Below are positions 1 through 10,856 of a DNA stretch of 64,000 bases, in pieces. Position numbers and translations under genes: made by a program. This stretch comes from Thermoplasmata archaeon (lineage in GTDB: Archaea > Thermoplasmatota > Thermoplasmata > Thermoplasmatales > Thermoplasmataceae). The notes below the pieces were generated by a model that was not told where the DNA came from, did not search any database, and saw nothing but the letters and a program-made list of their open reading frames with translations. The DNA lies in contig JAJZZM010000013.1 of assembly GCA_021797555.1 (NCBI GenBank), forward strand, positions 186,001 to 250,000, written 5' to 3'. Every line of letters begins with the position of its first letter. Positions within the stretch are counted from its first letter, which is position 1.

Positions 1-295
1 GAACATATCCTGAAATTGCTATGCCCGTTCCAAAGATAGCCGCACCCAGTGCAATTCCCCATATATAATCTGGCTTAACCCCCCAGTGGAATGATACACC
101 CAGTGCTGCCAGTCCGTATAATGCCAGTGCACCTGAACCAATTGCAATTGCTATACAACCTATAAATAATCTATCCTGAAATTTTCCGAGTCTTATCAGG
201 ATTTCTGGATTTGAAATACCCCATGCTTCCGCAAGACCACCCACTATCATTCCGATAAATAGGCCTATCCATTCCCAAGCTGTTACTGTTATCAT
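1..295 (-). CDS. YeeE/YedE-type membrane protein, partial (runs off the window)
   Basis: Minus-strand reading MITVTAWEWIGLFIGMIVGGLAEAWGISNPEILIRLGKFQDRLFIG...GAAIFGTGIAISGYV; hydrophobic, ends in a GxGIAISGY-type motif. Confidence 0.5.
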   Translation of the reverse strand, partial: MITVTAWEWIGLFIGMIVGGLAEAWGISNPEILIRLGKFQDRLFIGCIAIAIGSGALALYGLAALGVSFHWGVKPDYIWGIALGAAIFGTGIAISGYV

Positions 296-412
296 TTTCG
301 CTCTAGAACTAAAGTTGTGATTTATATTTAAATATAATTATTATAATATCAATATATGATTATATATGATATCGTTGCACAAAATTTATAAATTTGTGTA
401 ACATAAATAAAA

Positions 413-1039
413 ATGATAGAAGAATATGGTATTGCAATTCTGGACCAGGAAGGAGATTACATCGTAAAGCCATTCTTTGCAGATATTCCAAAAATCTCAA
501 AACTGATAATAATATGTGATGCCAAGCCAGAATATCGGAATATTAAACAGAAAATAACTGATTTTCTTAAATTCAAAAATATAAACTTAGAATTCATTGA
601 AATCAAGGATGTTGGAAATTTCTTCCAGATTTTTCTGGTTTTGCAGAAAATTTGTAAATCTAAAAATGACCCTATATGGATCAATATATCCTGTGGCTCT
701 GGAATAGGAGTTTCTGCACTTACCATACACGCATATAACGAGGATATACCCATGGTAGTTTACGATAAATATCTTGATTCAACCATGGTAATCAACGTAA
801 AAAAATTGAAGAAAATAAATATATACAATAAAAGATACATGCAGCTTATGAGAGAAATATTAATAAAACCAAAAACTATAGAACAATTGTCAGTTTCATT
901 GAACATTACAAAGTCCGCAGTTTCAAGACGATTAAAAAATCTCCTGGCACTGGGCATAATAACGAGGAATGGGACCGGTAGCAGGAATTATCCATATGTG
1001 CATTCCATGAATGAATTTGGAAGACTTTTATTGGGTTAG
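413..1039 (+). CDS. CARF-like N-domain + C-terminal winged-helix regulator (Csa3/DUF6293-like)
   Basis: Rossmann-like N-domain with INISCGSGIGVSALTIHAYNEDIPMVVYD, followed by a MarR/ArsR-like HTH (TIEQLSVSLNITKSAVSRRLKNLLALGII). Confidence 0.55.
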   Translation: MIEEYGIAILDQEGDYIVKPFFADIPKISKLIIICDAKPEYRNIKQKITDFLKFKNINLEFIEIKDVGNFFQIFLVLQKICKSKNDPIWINISCGSGIGVSALTIHAYNEDIPMVVYDKYLDSTMVINVKKLKKINIYNKRYMQLMREILIKPKTIEQLSVSLNITKSAVSRRLKNLLALGIITRNGTGSRNYPYVHSMNEFGRLLLG

Positions 1040-1098
1040 GCTTAGTATAATAAACAGATAAAATCCTTTAACTTATATGATACATTTTATTTGCCAAT

Positions 1099-1242
1099 AT
1101 GGAATCATATGAAAAGCCTGAAGAAATATTAAAAGACCACGGTACTCAATTCTTTTTAAATGGCAATAACAGAATACGATATAAGGATAAGTTCCGGAAG
1201 TATTTAGAAAATAATAACATAAACATATATTGGGAAGAATAA
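1099..1242 (+). CDS. small protein of unknown function (47 aa)
   Basis: ATG...TAA ORF MESYEKPEEILKDHGTQFFLNGNNRIRYKDKFRKYLENNNINIYWEE read directly; not in the ORF track. Confidence 0.4.
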   Translation: MESYEKPEEILKDHGTQFFLNGNNRIRYKDKFRKYLENNNINIYWEE

Positions 1243-1603
1243 ATTATCCTCAAAAAATGGTAAATTAGAGAGATTAAACTATACAATAAAGATTTTAAGT
1301 TCATACTTTATGGCAGGGGAGGAAATTATATATTATTATAATTATAAAAGGAGGCGCATGTCCTTATCCATAGATGGAGCCCTGTTGTATTATCCCCTCT
1401 ATATTCGATATGCTTATATTCCATATTTTATTACCTTGCTGTTACAAAAGAAGTATTTCACTCTGTTATTAAATAATTCTTTCATTATCAACAGAAGGTT
1501 TATATTTACGCAGAATACTATATACAACCTAATAATTAATTAAATATTTTTATTAATATATTAATACGAATACTTTAAGTATATTAATTCATTTACATTT
1601 TTA

Positions 1604-2161
1604 ATGTTTGCATCAGATGATAAATTAATGAAAGCCCGCGATTATGGATTGCTTGGCATGGCGCTTAATGTAATAGGCACAATAATATCACCGCTTATAC
1701 ACGTTTCGTTTATATTGAATATCGCAGGTATTTTATTAATTGTCTTTTCAATAAAAATTATATCCGATTATTACGGAAATAAAAATCCATTCAGATATAC
1801 CGTTGTAAGTTTTATTATATCAATTATAGGATATTTAATTTCAATATCTTTTATACTGCCAGCTTCATTTGCTTCCAGATTTGGCATTCTTTCCATTCTT
1901 TTTGCAGCAGGTCTAATCATATTGACTCTTTTCCTGGCATCAATTTTCCTGTATTTTGCATATGATGATATATCAGGATTAACAGGAATACACGAATTCC
2001 ATTCAGGTGCAATTTTAATATTAATAGGGCTTATATTAACAGTTATATTGATTGGCTTTTTATTAATGCTTATCGGACTAGTATTCATATTTATTGGATA
2101 TAACAGATTGCCATATAGTGCAAAAACAAAAAGCATAGATACTAATTTTTATAATAATTAA
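1604..2161 (+). CDS. DUF996-like multi-pass membrane protein
   Basis: Hydrophobic helices; ARDYGLLGMALNVIGTI N-terminus. Confidence 0.6.
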   Translation: MFASDDKLMKARDYGLLGMALNVIGTIISPLIHVSFILNIAGILLIVFSIKIISDYYGNKNPFRYTVVSFIISIIGYLISISFILPASFASRFGILSILFAAGLIILTLFLASIFLYFAYDDISGLTGIHEFHSGAILILIGLILTVILIGFLLMLIGLVFIFIGYNRLPYSAKTKSIDTNFYNN

Positions 2162-2169
2162 TAAAAAAA

Positions 2170-2586
2170 TTATTCAATTTTTAATTCATTCAGTTTTGAA
2201 GTTTCATTTAATTCCCTTGTTAATGATATATCATCAAGCTTTGTAATTCTTACTTCGAGCAGAGGATCTGCTGTGCCAAGGAAAAAATGGCCACCATATA
2301 TCATATGGTCTGATCTGGCACCGGACATATGTATATGGTATTTGGGGTCATTTCCGGCTATTGTTCCATGGAATGATACAATCTCAATTCTTTCCGGTAT
2401 ATTCAATTTTTCATAATGGTCATTGTCCCAGTATCCTATAGTAGTATCCTTTAGCATTCCTATTGCAAAGTCAATTAATCCTGATTTGATATCATATTTA
2501 TCTACAATTGCATTCAAATTGGATATAACATCCTCGCCAGCATCAAATTTTGCAATAATTATATTACCTTCATTCTTTATTTGCAT
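2170..2586 (-). CDS. PPC/DUF296 domain DNA-binding protein
   Basis: FDAGEDVISNLNAIV...HIHMSGARSDHMIYGGHFFLGTADPLLEVRI pattern. Confidence 0.75.
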   Translation of the reverse strand: MQIKNEGNIIIAKFDAGEDVISNLNAIVDKYDIKSGLIDFAIGMLKDTTIGYWDNDHYEKLNIPERIEIVSFHGTIAGNDPKYHIHMSGARSDHMIYGGHFFLGTADPLLEVRITKLDDISLTRELNETSKLNELKIE

Positions 2587-2624
2587 AATACATTATTATA
2601 TTTAACATATAAATATTTATATTA

Positions 2625-4358
2625 TTAAATTTTATTTTCAAAAACAAGCATAACAAAAGATGCAATATATGCAATTTCCTTTGTAATGTCTGATAATTGT
2701 GACCCAATATGCCCACCGCTTGATATCATTAAATATGATCTATTGTTATATTCTTTTAATTTATCATAAAATTTCAGTGCATGCCCAGGATGTACCCTAT
2801 CATCGTGAATCCTTGAATATATTAACGCAGGAGGATATTTTTTATTTTCAATTTTGTTCAATGGCGAATACTTTCTTAAATATTTCATATCTTCAGGATT
2901 ATTGGGGTCTCCATATTCTCCCACCCAGTATTTACCGGCCAATAATTTATTAAATACTGTTAAATCTATAACAGGGTTCCCTATAATGGCGCCATTTAAT
3001 TCATCAGGCATGTCAGTAAACGTATATGCTGAAAGCAAACCCCCATTACTTACACCATAGCATATAACATTATATTTTTCGTCCTTTAATTTTCTTATTA
3101 TGCTTTTAAATGAATTATATACATTTATTTTATTTTCTTTCATGCCAAATTTATGCCATTCTTCACCATACTCTCCCCCTCCGGGAAGGTTGCATACCGC
3201 GACATTTACACCGTTATTTATTAAAAACACGAATAATGAATTATATGAAGGTGTAACTGATATATTAAAGCCACCATAGCCATAAACTAATATGTTATCT
3301 GACTTATTATTTGATTTCAATACAAAATAATGTATCTTTTTATTATTATATTCAATAAAATTTTCACTGTATTTTATTTCAGATACGATGTTTTTACCTA
3401 TATTCTCAAGATTGCTATTTTTATATTTATATATAGAATAGCTTATTCCAAAGGATGAAAGAATTATTAAAGCATTTTCCATATCAGAATCTGATGCAAT
3501 GATGCCATATGGGATGTCCATTGTAAATTCCTTTATTTTCTTGCCGGAAAAGTCATATAATACAGGTTCTATTTTTGCATCGTTTAAATGCAAAACCAGG
3601 AAGCCATCATGGACAAGCATGGCATCCTCAACAGGAGTGTCGAAAACTATTTTATTTTCATTATATTCTATTGTGCCATAATCTATTTTATTTAATATAT
3701 ATAATGTTTCATTTTTATAGCCTAATATTTTTACCTCATTACTGTAATTTTTAAATATTTTCCAGCTTTCGGGATTTTTTATATCACCGGCATAAACTGT
3801 TGATACATTATCATATACTACATTTATTATTATTTTATTTCCATATACATCTCCCAATATTGATGTACCGGGATTTGTGCCATCACCAAAAACTACATTC
3901 CCATTTAACATAATTTTTTCAGTGTCATTTTCCCTGTTTTCCTTTATTATATAGAATGTTCCATCAAAAAATATTATGTCATTAATATATCCTTCTTCTT
4001 TATATATTATTTTATCGTCATAAATTATTTTTAATATTCCCATGTCGGAACCGGTAGTTTCAAAAAATGCAATTTTTTTGTTTATTTTATCAAAATTAAC
4101 CCACCTTATTATGTTTTGTGTTGAATATATAACCTCCTCATCAAATATTATCTTATAGAGCCCATTATCCTGGGCCAGGTATAATGTATCTCCATCCAAT
4201 ATTTTTGCCATATATATTCTTCTTGCGTATACATAATCCTTTACATCTGATTTTATTTTATTATATTCTTCATTTATGGCATTATTAAATTTTCCTGTTT
4301 CATTTTTCATGTAATTCTTAATATTTTCGTCAATGTTATTAAAATTTAGGCTATCCAT
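2625..4358 (-). CDS. prolyl oligopeptidase family serine peptidase
   Basis: YGYGGFNISVTPSYNSL, GGGEYGEEWH, YGVSNGGLL (Ser nucleophile), RIHDDRVHPGHA (Asp/His). Confidence 0.85.
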   Translation of the reverse strand: MDSLNFNNIDENIKNYMKNETGKFNNAINEEYNKIKSDVKDYVYARRIYMAKILDGDTLYLAQDNGLYKIIFDEEVIYSTQNIIRWVNFDKINKKIAFFETTGSDMGILKIIYDDKIIYKEEGYINDIIFFDGTFYIIKENRENDTEKIMLNGNVVFGDGTNPGTSILGDVYGNKIIINVVYDNVSTVYAGDIKNPESWKIFKNYSNEVKILGYKNETLYILNKIDYGTIEYNENKIVFDTPVEDAMLVHDGFLVLHLNDAKIEPVLYDFSGKKIKEFTMDIPYGIIASDSDMENALIILSSFGISYSIYKYKNSNLENIGKNIVSEIKYSENFIEYNNKKIHYFVLKSNNKSDNILVYGYGGFNISVTPSYNSLFVFLINNGVNVAVCNLPGGGEYGEEWHKFGMKENKINVYNSFKSIIRKLKDEKYNVICYGVSNGGLLSAYTFTDMPDELNGAIIGNPVIDLTVFNKLLAGKYWVGEYGDPNNPEDMKYLRKYSPLNKIENKKYPPALIYSRIHDDRVHPGHALKFYDKLKEYNNRSYLMISSGGHIGSQLSDITKEIAYIASFVMLVFENKI

Positions 4359-4438
4359 ATATATATAATATTATACAATATTATAATCTTTACAGTTTAT
4401 AATTTTTATAATTTATAAGAATATAAGATAAGAATATA

Positions 4439-5407
4439 TTATTCAGAAAAATATATTATTCTTGAACCCTCAAAGTCAAAGTCAAAATCTATTTCCCTCA
4501 AACCCAATGATTTCAAGTTGTCTTTTTTATCCCTATCAATAATGAATATAAAAAAACCTCCGCCACCAGCCCCTATTAAATTGCCGCCATATGCACCAAG
4601 GGATATGGCCTTGTTATAATAATTGTCTACATTATTATTTGTTATGTCATTCGATAATTTTCTTTTTAAATTCCAGTTTTTATTTAATATATCACCAAGT
4701 TTCTTTATGTCCATATTATACATTTCCTCATAAAACTCTAAAGAATAATTTTTCATTGCATTATACTTATCTATATGTTCCAGTATATTTTTTTTCAGGC
4801 CATCCTGTATTCCTCCAGAATTATGTCCTATCCCTGTATATAATAGGCATAAATTGCTTTTAAATTCTTCTATTATTTTGGTATTTAATGTAATGGGATT
4901 TACGTTGACAGAATTATTTTCATTAAATTTTAACAGGTTTATTCCACCATATGCTGCCATGTACTGATCCTGTTTACCTCCTGACTCATTTAAAATTTCA
5001 CGTTCAATTTTTACTGCTTCCATTGCAAGTTTTTCCCTGGAAACAAATTCGGATTTATATGCATGCAGTGCATTTAATAAGCCTACCAGAAATGTTGAGC
5101 TTGATCCCAGACCTGTGCCATTGGATGGTATATCAGATATACTTAAAATTTCAATACCACCATCTATATCCAATAATTTTAATGCCTCCCTTATCAGTGG
5201 GTGCTCTATTTCATTTACCGTTTTCACAATTTCAGTTTTTGAATAGGATATTCTTATCTCATTGTCAAATTTTTTATTAACAATTATGTAAATATATTTA
5301 TTTATTGCAGCTGAAACCAGCATCCCACCATAATTTCTATAATATTCGGGTATATCTGTGCCCCCACCAACAAAGCCAATTCTCAATGGCGTTTTTGTAA
5401 TTATCAT
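4439..5407 (-). CDS. GHMP-family sugar kinase (heptose-7-phosphate kinase-like)
   Basis: TPLRIGFVGGGTDIPEYY, NGTGLGSSSTFLVGLLNALHA, GGKQDQYMAAYGG, LIGAGGGGFF. Confidence 0.75.
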   Translation of the reverse strand: MIITKTPLRIGFVGGGTDIPEYYRNYGGMLVSAAINKYIYIIVNKKFDNEIRISYSKTEIVKTVNEIEHPLIREALKLLDIDGGIEILSISDIPSNGTGLGSSSTFLVGLLNALHAYKSEFVSREKLAMEAVKIEREILNESGGKQDQYMAAYGGINLLKFNENNSVNVNPITLNTKIIEEFKSNLCLLYTGIGHNSGGIQDGLKKNILEHIDKYNAMKNYSLEFYEEMYNMDIKKLGDILNKNWNLKRKLSNDITNNNVDNYYNKAISLGAYGGNLIGAGGGGFFIFIIDRDKKDNLKSLGLREIDFDFDFEGSRIIYFSE

Positions 5408-5446
5408 TGAATGGCTAACATTACGTTGTATAAAAATTTTTTTTAA

Positions 5447-5908
5447 TTATTCCTTATTTAATTCATAATATAAATGGTTTATAATTTCATTTATTATATT
5501 ATGTGCAGTTTCCTGTGCATTTTCCGATCCTGGCAGTGTAAAAATTATCTTATTTTTATAAATAAATAATGATGCATCAGATATATATGGAAAAATCCCT
5601 CCAGATTTAACCCTGAACAATTCTCCAAAGCCCTTTATTTCTTTATCCGCTATTTTCCTTACTGCAATGGACGTCTGATCAAGTCTAGATATGCCGGTGC
5701 CACCAATATATATAAAAACGTCGTAATTATAATAGTCATTAAATAATTCATTTAATATCTGGACCTCATCATCCTTTACTATTGTTCTGTATCCATTTTT
5801 TATTAATTTTTCCATTAATTTTCCTGATAAATCATTTTCCAAATTTCGTGACGACGATACAGTAATAATTTTATACTTCAAATCATAATTTTTTTCAAGA
5901 TGGTGCAT
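5447..5908 (-). CDS. moaB: molybdenum cofactor biosynthesis protein MoaB/MogA
   Basis: YIGGTGISRLDQT...KEIKGFGELFR...LPGSENA motifs. Confidence 0.8.
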   Translation of the reverse strand: MHHLEKNYDLKYKIITVSSSRNLENDLSGKLMEKLIKNGYRTIVKDDEVQILNELFNDYYNYDVFIYIGGTGISRLDQTSIAVRKIADKEIKGFGELFRVKSGGIFPYISDASLFIYKNKIIFTLPGSENAQETAHNIINEIINHLYYELNKE

Positions 5909-6347
5909 CTAATTTTGCCTTCCTTTTATATAACACACTTACATCGCTTATGCCTGTTTCAGGATAGTTTCCAGTTTCATCTTTTTCAAGATATTTTACC
6001 ATGTCCCATATGGTTAATAGTGATGTTAAAACCCCATTTATAGCCTCCATTTCAACGCCTGTTCTGTATTCTGCCTTTACATGGCAGTATGAAACAATGC
6101 TATCATCATTTATTTCAAAATTAAAGTCTATAGAGGATAACGGTATCTGATGGCAGTACGGTATATTATTCCATGTATTTTTAACTGCCATTGTTCCTGC
6201 AATTCTTGCTGTTTCTATCGTATCGCCTTTCTTAACATTTCTGTTTTTTATTAATTCTATAGTTTCCTTTTTTAATTTTATTTTTCCGGAGGCTTTTGCT
6301 TCCCTTAAAACAATATTTTTATCTGTTATATCTATCATTATTATCAA
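5895..6347 (-). CDS. moaC: cyclic pyranopterin monophosphate synthase MoaC
   Basis: MIDITDKNIVLREAKASG, IPYCHQIPL, YRTGVEMEAINGV, TGISDVSVLYKRKAKLDAPS. Confidence 0.9.
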   Translation of the reverse strand: MIIMIDITDKNIVLREAKASGKIKLKKETIELIKNRNVKKGDTIETARIAGTMAVKNTWNNIPYCHQIPLSSIDFNFEINDDSIVSYCHVKAEYRTGVEMEAINGVLTSLLTIWDMVKYLEKDETGNYPETGISDVSVLYKRKAKLDAPS

Positions 6348-6385
6348 ATTATTATAAAATATAAATTTTTATTGTTAAAAAATAT

Positions 6386-6730
6386 TTATAATTCTACCAT
6401 TAAATTTCCATCCTCAATTTTTGTATTATATGAATTCAGGTCTTTTGCCTCTTTTCTTGTCATGGCCTTAAAAAACCCGTTTATGTTTTTTGTTACCTTC
6501 CCAGTTTTTAAATCAAATTGTGCATGGTGTTTCGGGCATATTACTGTATTATCATTAGTTTTGCCTTTCCCAAGATCTCCACCCATATGTGAGCATAATG
6601 CATCTATTGCATAGTATTTATTATCGAAGTTAGATATAACTATTTTTTTGCCGTTTATATCAAATTCCTTTAACTTTCCATTTTCTATATCCCCGGTTTT
6701 GCATACAGTATTCCATGTCATAATTGTCAA
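6386..6730 (-). CDS. Rieske [2Fe-2S] ferredoxin-type protein
   Basis: CSHMGGDLGKG...CPKHHAQFDLKTGKV. Confidence 0.85.
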   Translation of the reverse strand: MTIMTWNTVCKTGDIENGKLKEFDINGKKIVISNFDNKYYAIDALCSHMGGDLGKGKTNDNTVICPKHHAQFDLKTGKVTKNINGFFKAMTRKEAKDLNSYNTKIEDGNLMVEL

Positions 6731-6846
6731 TTGTATATTATAATTGGCATATATAAATTATGGCATGTACAGATTTATTATGGATATTTCGATTATATAT
6801 TTAAATATAGGAAATGTTAAAATATAACTAAGTACATAACCTTAGA

Positions 6847-7350
6847 ATGAATAATATATTAAAAGGGATTGCAAAAGAATACCCGGTAAATGAGTTGATA
6901 AATTATGTTGGCCTTATAGCAATCTCAGTATCATTATGGAATATTGACTTTTCAATAGATAAAATTGTCAATATACCATTTATATTTCACACAATTCAAA
7001 TATCTGGTGTACAGTTATATATGCTTTCATTCTTTTTAATATATTTAGTTTCAATACTTTTCATGCTGACAAATAGATATTACCATTCATTAATTGTTTT
7101 ATTCGATTTTATAACTGCAATAAATTTCATGTTATTTGTTTCATACCAGTTTGACTATATATCGCTGGCATTATATGGCATATACTGGAACGATGCAATA
7201 TTCTTTTTTGGATATCCAATAATACTGGCATTTTTATTTTTAAACTCATTTAAAAGGCATAAAAGGCAGATGGATATGGAAGATGCCATGGTAATTAATA
7301 ATATACAGATAGAAAACAATAAACAAAATGTAAAAAAATCAACAAAATAA
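6847..7350 (+). CDS. membrane protein of unknown function
   Basis: 167 aa with several hydrophobic helices. Confidence 0.6.
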   Translation: MNNILKGIAKEYPVNELINYVGLIAISVSLWNIDFSIDKIVNIPFIFHTIQISGVQLYMLSFFLIYLVSILFMLTNRYYHSLIVLFDFITAINFMLFVSYQFDYISLALYGIYWNDAIFFFGYPIILAFLFLNSFKRHKRQMDMEDAMVINNIQIENNKQNVKKSTK

Positions 7351-7354
7351 ATTT

Positions 7355-8284
7355 TTAATCTATTTTTATTATTTTAGGCGTTTTAAATTTAATACTGCTT
7401 TTATATTTAACCCCATTTCTTAATATTATTAATTCTGCACTATCCTTAACGTTTGATAGGCTATTTATTAAATCCCTCATTGTTTCAATTTTATTATCAT
7501 TCACTGATATTATTATGTCGTCAGGTCTCAACCCTGATTCGTAAGCAGGCCCGTATCTGTCAATGTCTACTATTAAAACTCCAGTCTTTTTATTATCTGA
7601 ATATTTTTTAATGTCCACACCTGTTATCCCGAGGTATTTCCTTCTAACATGGCCGTTGTTTATTATTTCATATGTTACATTTTTAATTGTGTTTACAGGT
7701 ATTGAAAATCCAATTCCCTGTGCAAACGGTATTATTGCAGTATTCATTCCTATTACTTCATTTTTTAAATTCATTAATGGCCCACCGCTGTTCCCTGGGT
7801 TTATAGCTGCATCCGTTTGCAGTAATCCTTCAAGAACAAAATTTGCCCATGGCATAGGTCTGTTCTTTGCGCTTACAACTCCCATAGAAACCGTATTGCC
7901 TCCGGGCAATCCAAGTGAATTGCCTATGGCTATTGCTATCTGACCTACCCTTATGTTTTCAGAATCTCCAAGCTTCAAAGGTTTCAAATCGTTTTTATTA
8001 ACCTTTATCACCGCTATATCTGTCTGGGGGTCCATTCCTGTAACAATGCCATTTAACTTTTCACCGCTGTTCAGTATTACCTCTACCTCCTCTGAATTCT
8101 CAACTACATGGTTATTTGTTACTATGTAGGACCTATCTATAATAAATCCTGTTCCGGACCCTTTCAAAGGTTCATAGGAATTTCTGGCCACAATGGTGCT
8201 GTTTATGCTTACCACGGATTCCATAGCATTGTTGACAACTTCTATTATATTATTTTCCATATTTTTTAGATCCATATTCATCAT
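7355..8284 (-). CDS. HtrA/DegP-like trypsin-type serine protease with PDZ domain
   Basis: GSGTGFIIDRSYIVTNNHVV, DIAVIKV, AAINPGNSGGPL, C-terminal PDZ (GLRPDDIIISVNDNKI). Confidence 0.9.
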   Translation of the reverse strand: MMNMDLKNMENNIIEVVNNAMESVVSINSTIVARNSYEPLKGSGTGFIIDRSYIVTNNHVVENSEEVEVILNSGEKLNGIVTGMDPQTDIAVIKVNKNDLKPLKLGDSENIRVGQIAIAIGNSLGLPGGNTVSMGVVSAKNRPMPWANFVLEGLLQTDAAINPGNSGGPLMNLKNEVIGMNTAIIPFAQGIGFSIPVNTIKNVTYEIINNGHVRRKYLGITGVDIKKYSDNKKTGVLIVDIDRYGPAYESGLRPDDIIISVNDNKIETMRDLINSLSNVKDSAELIILRNGVKYKSSIKFKTPKIIKID

Positions 8285-8347
8285 AATGTTATTGCGGTCA
8301 TGTTTATATATTAGAAAGTCCTTTATATTATACCAGGTGAGTTTAAA

Positions 8348-8671
8348 TTGACTCTGTTAAAACTATACAACCTTATAAATAATGATGAATTAAATGCGAA
8401 ATACCGTGATATATTAAGGCAGTGGACCATGCAGATAATACTATTCCTGGGCAATAAAAATTCAGGTTTCAATGAATTAAAAAGGGGAATAAAGGGGATA
8501 AATTCTACAACATTATCAAACACATTATCAGTTCTTGAAAAATATAGCATAATTGAAAGGGAAATAATACCATCAAAACCTGTAAAAGTTAGATATTCAT
8601 TAACAGAAAACGGAAATAAATTATATAACATAATAAGTTCGCTGGCCGATTTTTTAATAGGCCTGGAATAA
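8348..8671 (+). CDS. HxlR-type winged-helix regulator
   Basis: KYRDILRQWTMQIILFLG...FNELKRGIKGINSTTLSNTLSVLEKYSIIEREIIPSKPVKVRYSLTENG. Confidence 0.7.
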   Translation: MTLLKLYNLINNDELNAKYRDILRQWTMQIILFLGNKNSGFNELKRGIKGINSTTLSNTLSVLEKYSIIEREIIPSKPVKVRYSLTENGNKLYNIISSLADFLIGLE

Positions 8672-8855
8672 AAATTCTTTATAATTTTAATAATTAATTC
8701 TAATTTATGGCATTTAAATTAATGTGATTTCTGAAAATATTTTAATTAATAATTATATAATATTTATTTCCAGGAATTTGCCACATTATAAATCCCGTGT
8801 TTTTTCTTATATTGATTTTAAAAATACAAATAAATTATAGGCAAATTAAAAATAT

Positions 8856-10856
8856 TTATTCTACACATTTATTGAAAAGCGATATATCATCTATGGGAAA
8901 TTTTGAAACCCTCTTTCCGGTCTGAAGTTCAACTGACCTTGCAAATGCGCTCGGTATTCCTATCATTGTAGATTCGCCAATTCCCTTTGCCTTATCAGGA
9001 AATTCTGAATTGTTTTCCACGATTTTTATGTCGTACTGTGGGATCTTATCTGCTGTTAATAAACCTGCATCGGCTATATTATTTGTTATTAACTGGCCAT
9101 CATCTGTATATCTTAAAGTTTCAGACAATACCTCGCCAATAGCCTGAAGGCCGCCGCCATGTATAGAGCCTAAAACGTTTTTTAAGTTTAATACCTTGCC
9201 AAGATCGTAATATACATATATTTTTATGGAATTTATATCGTTAATATCGGATGAAACCATATTAAAATTAACGGAGTTTGCATTATAATCTATTTTATAA
9301 TAATAGTATTCATTGAATTCATTTTTTAATAATAGATCGCTATCATATTTCCCGAATTTTTTAATTACGTCATTTTTAATCACTTCGGCGGTTTTCATTA
9401 AAACAGAGCCATGTGTTATGCCGGATCTGGAACCCCATGTGCCTGTACCTTCCTTTAAAATATCTGTATCATCGTAATCCAAGGATATTAAACTCTGTTC
9501 TATTCCAAATTCATTGCCCAATATTTCCTGCACAAATAATTCATGCCCCTGGCCGGATACGTCGCCGCCTAAATAAACTTTAACCTTTCCATTCTTCACT
9601 ATTATTCTGCACGATTCCCCCGGTGCTGTATCCTCATCAAGCACGCCCAGTGATATGCCTAAATTCTCTTTTTTCGATAATTTATAATAATCAAAATACT
9701 TTAATGCAGCTTCTAGGAAAGGTTTTGTCGGGTAATTCATATCAAGCCCCAAAGGCGATTTAAAAGGTTTTTCTGTTGCATTTTCCAATCTTATGTCCGC
9801 TATGTCCATTTTCAATTTGTCTGCTAATAAGTCTATCATTCTTTCCATAATTATGGATGCTTCAGGTTTGCCGGCACCACGGTAATAACCGTTTAAAGCT
9901 TTATCCGTTAATACGTATTTTCCTGTTAAATGTGCGTTTTCTATAAAATATGGCCCTGTAACCTCATGTATAACATTTCCCATGTCAACTAAATCTGCAT
10001 CTGCAAAATATGCGCCTGTATCCAGATAAACAGTACCATCTAAACCTGTGATCTTGCCATTGTTTCTGGCATACAATGTTATATCTGCCCTTACCCCTCT
10101 TCCGGCGTGGGATGATTGCAGGTGTTCAGTCCTGGTTTCTATCCATTTTACCGGTTTTTTATATTTCATTGCGGCATAGCAGGCTATGACATATTCAGGA
10201 AATAGTAAAGCCTTTAATCCAAAGGCACCACCGGTATCAACGTGGTGTACTATAATATCATTGTCCTTTAAATTCAGGGATTTCATTAGGCCGCCCTTTA
10301 ATCTATGCACGGACTGGCTGGATACATATACATGCAGTACGCCGTCCCTATAGTATGCCACCACCCCTCTGGTTTCTATTGGGTTTGCAAGCACCCTGTC
10401 CATGAAAATTGTATCTGAAACCTTTAAATCATAATTTATATCCCTTTCGTTAAATTTATTTCCTGCTTCCTCTACATCAAGTATATTGTCTTTCATGCCC
10501 TTATGTATTGCCGGCTTTTTTAATGCATCGTCTATTGATGATACAGCATCTAATGGTTCATAATCAACCTCTACAGAATTTAATAAATCTTCGGATTCAT
10601 AACGGTTTTCAGAAAAAACAGCAGCAATACACTGGCCAACGTAGCTTACCTCATCAATAGCCAGAACAGGCTCACGCATTGCATGGTCTGTACCAGTATA
10701 ATATGCCTTTAATTCATTAGAATTTAAGCCGCCCTTTACATTTTTAATTTTAGCATGTGCATATGGGCTTCTTACAATGGACATGTATAGCATATTGTCA
10801 AATTTAATATCATCTATGTATTTTCCTTCTCCATCAACAAACCTATTTAGATACAC
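8856..10856 (-). CDS. molybdenum hydroxylase large subunit (xanthine/CO/aldehyde dehydrogenase family)
   Basis: FVDGEGKYIDDIKFDNMLYMSIVRSPYAHAKI; DTGGAFGLK; GYYRGAGKPEA; GIGESTMIGIPSAFARS. Confidence 0.85.
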   Translation of the reverse strand: MYLNRFVDGEGKYIDDIKFDNMLYMSIVRSPYAHAKIKNVKGGLNSNELKAYYTGTDHAMREPVLAIDEVSYVGQCIAAVFSENRYESEDLLNSVEVDYEPLDAVSSIDDALKKPAIHKGMKDNILDVEEAGNKFNERDINYDLKVSDTIFMDRVLANPIETRGVVAYYRDGVLHVYVSSQSVHRLKGGLMKSLNLKDNDIIVHHVDTGGAFGLKALLFPEYVIACYAAMKYKKPVKWIETRTEHLQSSHAGRGVRADITLYARNNGKITGLDGTVYLDTGAYFADADLVDMGNVIHEVTGPYFIENAHLTGKYVLTDKALNGYYRGAGKPEASIIMERMIDLLADKLKMDIADIRLENATEKPFKSPLGLDMNYPTKPFLEAALKYFDYYKLSKKENLGISLGVLDEDTAPGESCRIIVKNGKVKVYLGGDVSGQGHELFVQEILGNEFGIEQSLISLDYDDTDILKEGTGTWGSRSGITHGSVLMKTAEVIKNDVIKKFGKYDSDLLLKNEFNEYYYYKIDYNANSVNFNMVSSDINDINSIKIYVYYDLGKVLNLKNVLGSIHGGGLQAIGEVLSETLRYTDDGQLITNNIADAGLLTADKIPQYDIKIVENNSEFPDKAKGIGESTMIGIPSAFARSVELQTGKRVSKFPIDDISLFNKCVE

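Noticed and set aside
1310-1543. 77-aa plus-strand ORF
   Set aside because: Tyr/Ile-rich composition typical of AT-rich random ORF; no domain and no clear ribosome site.
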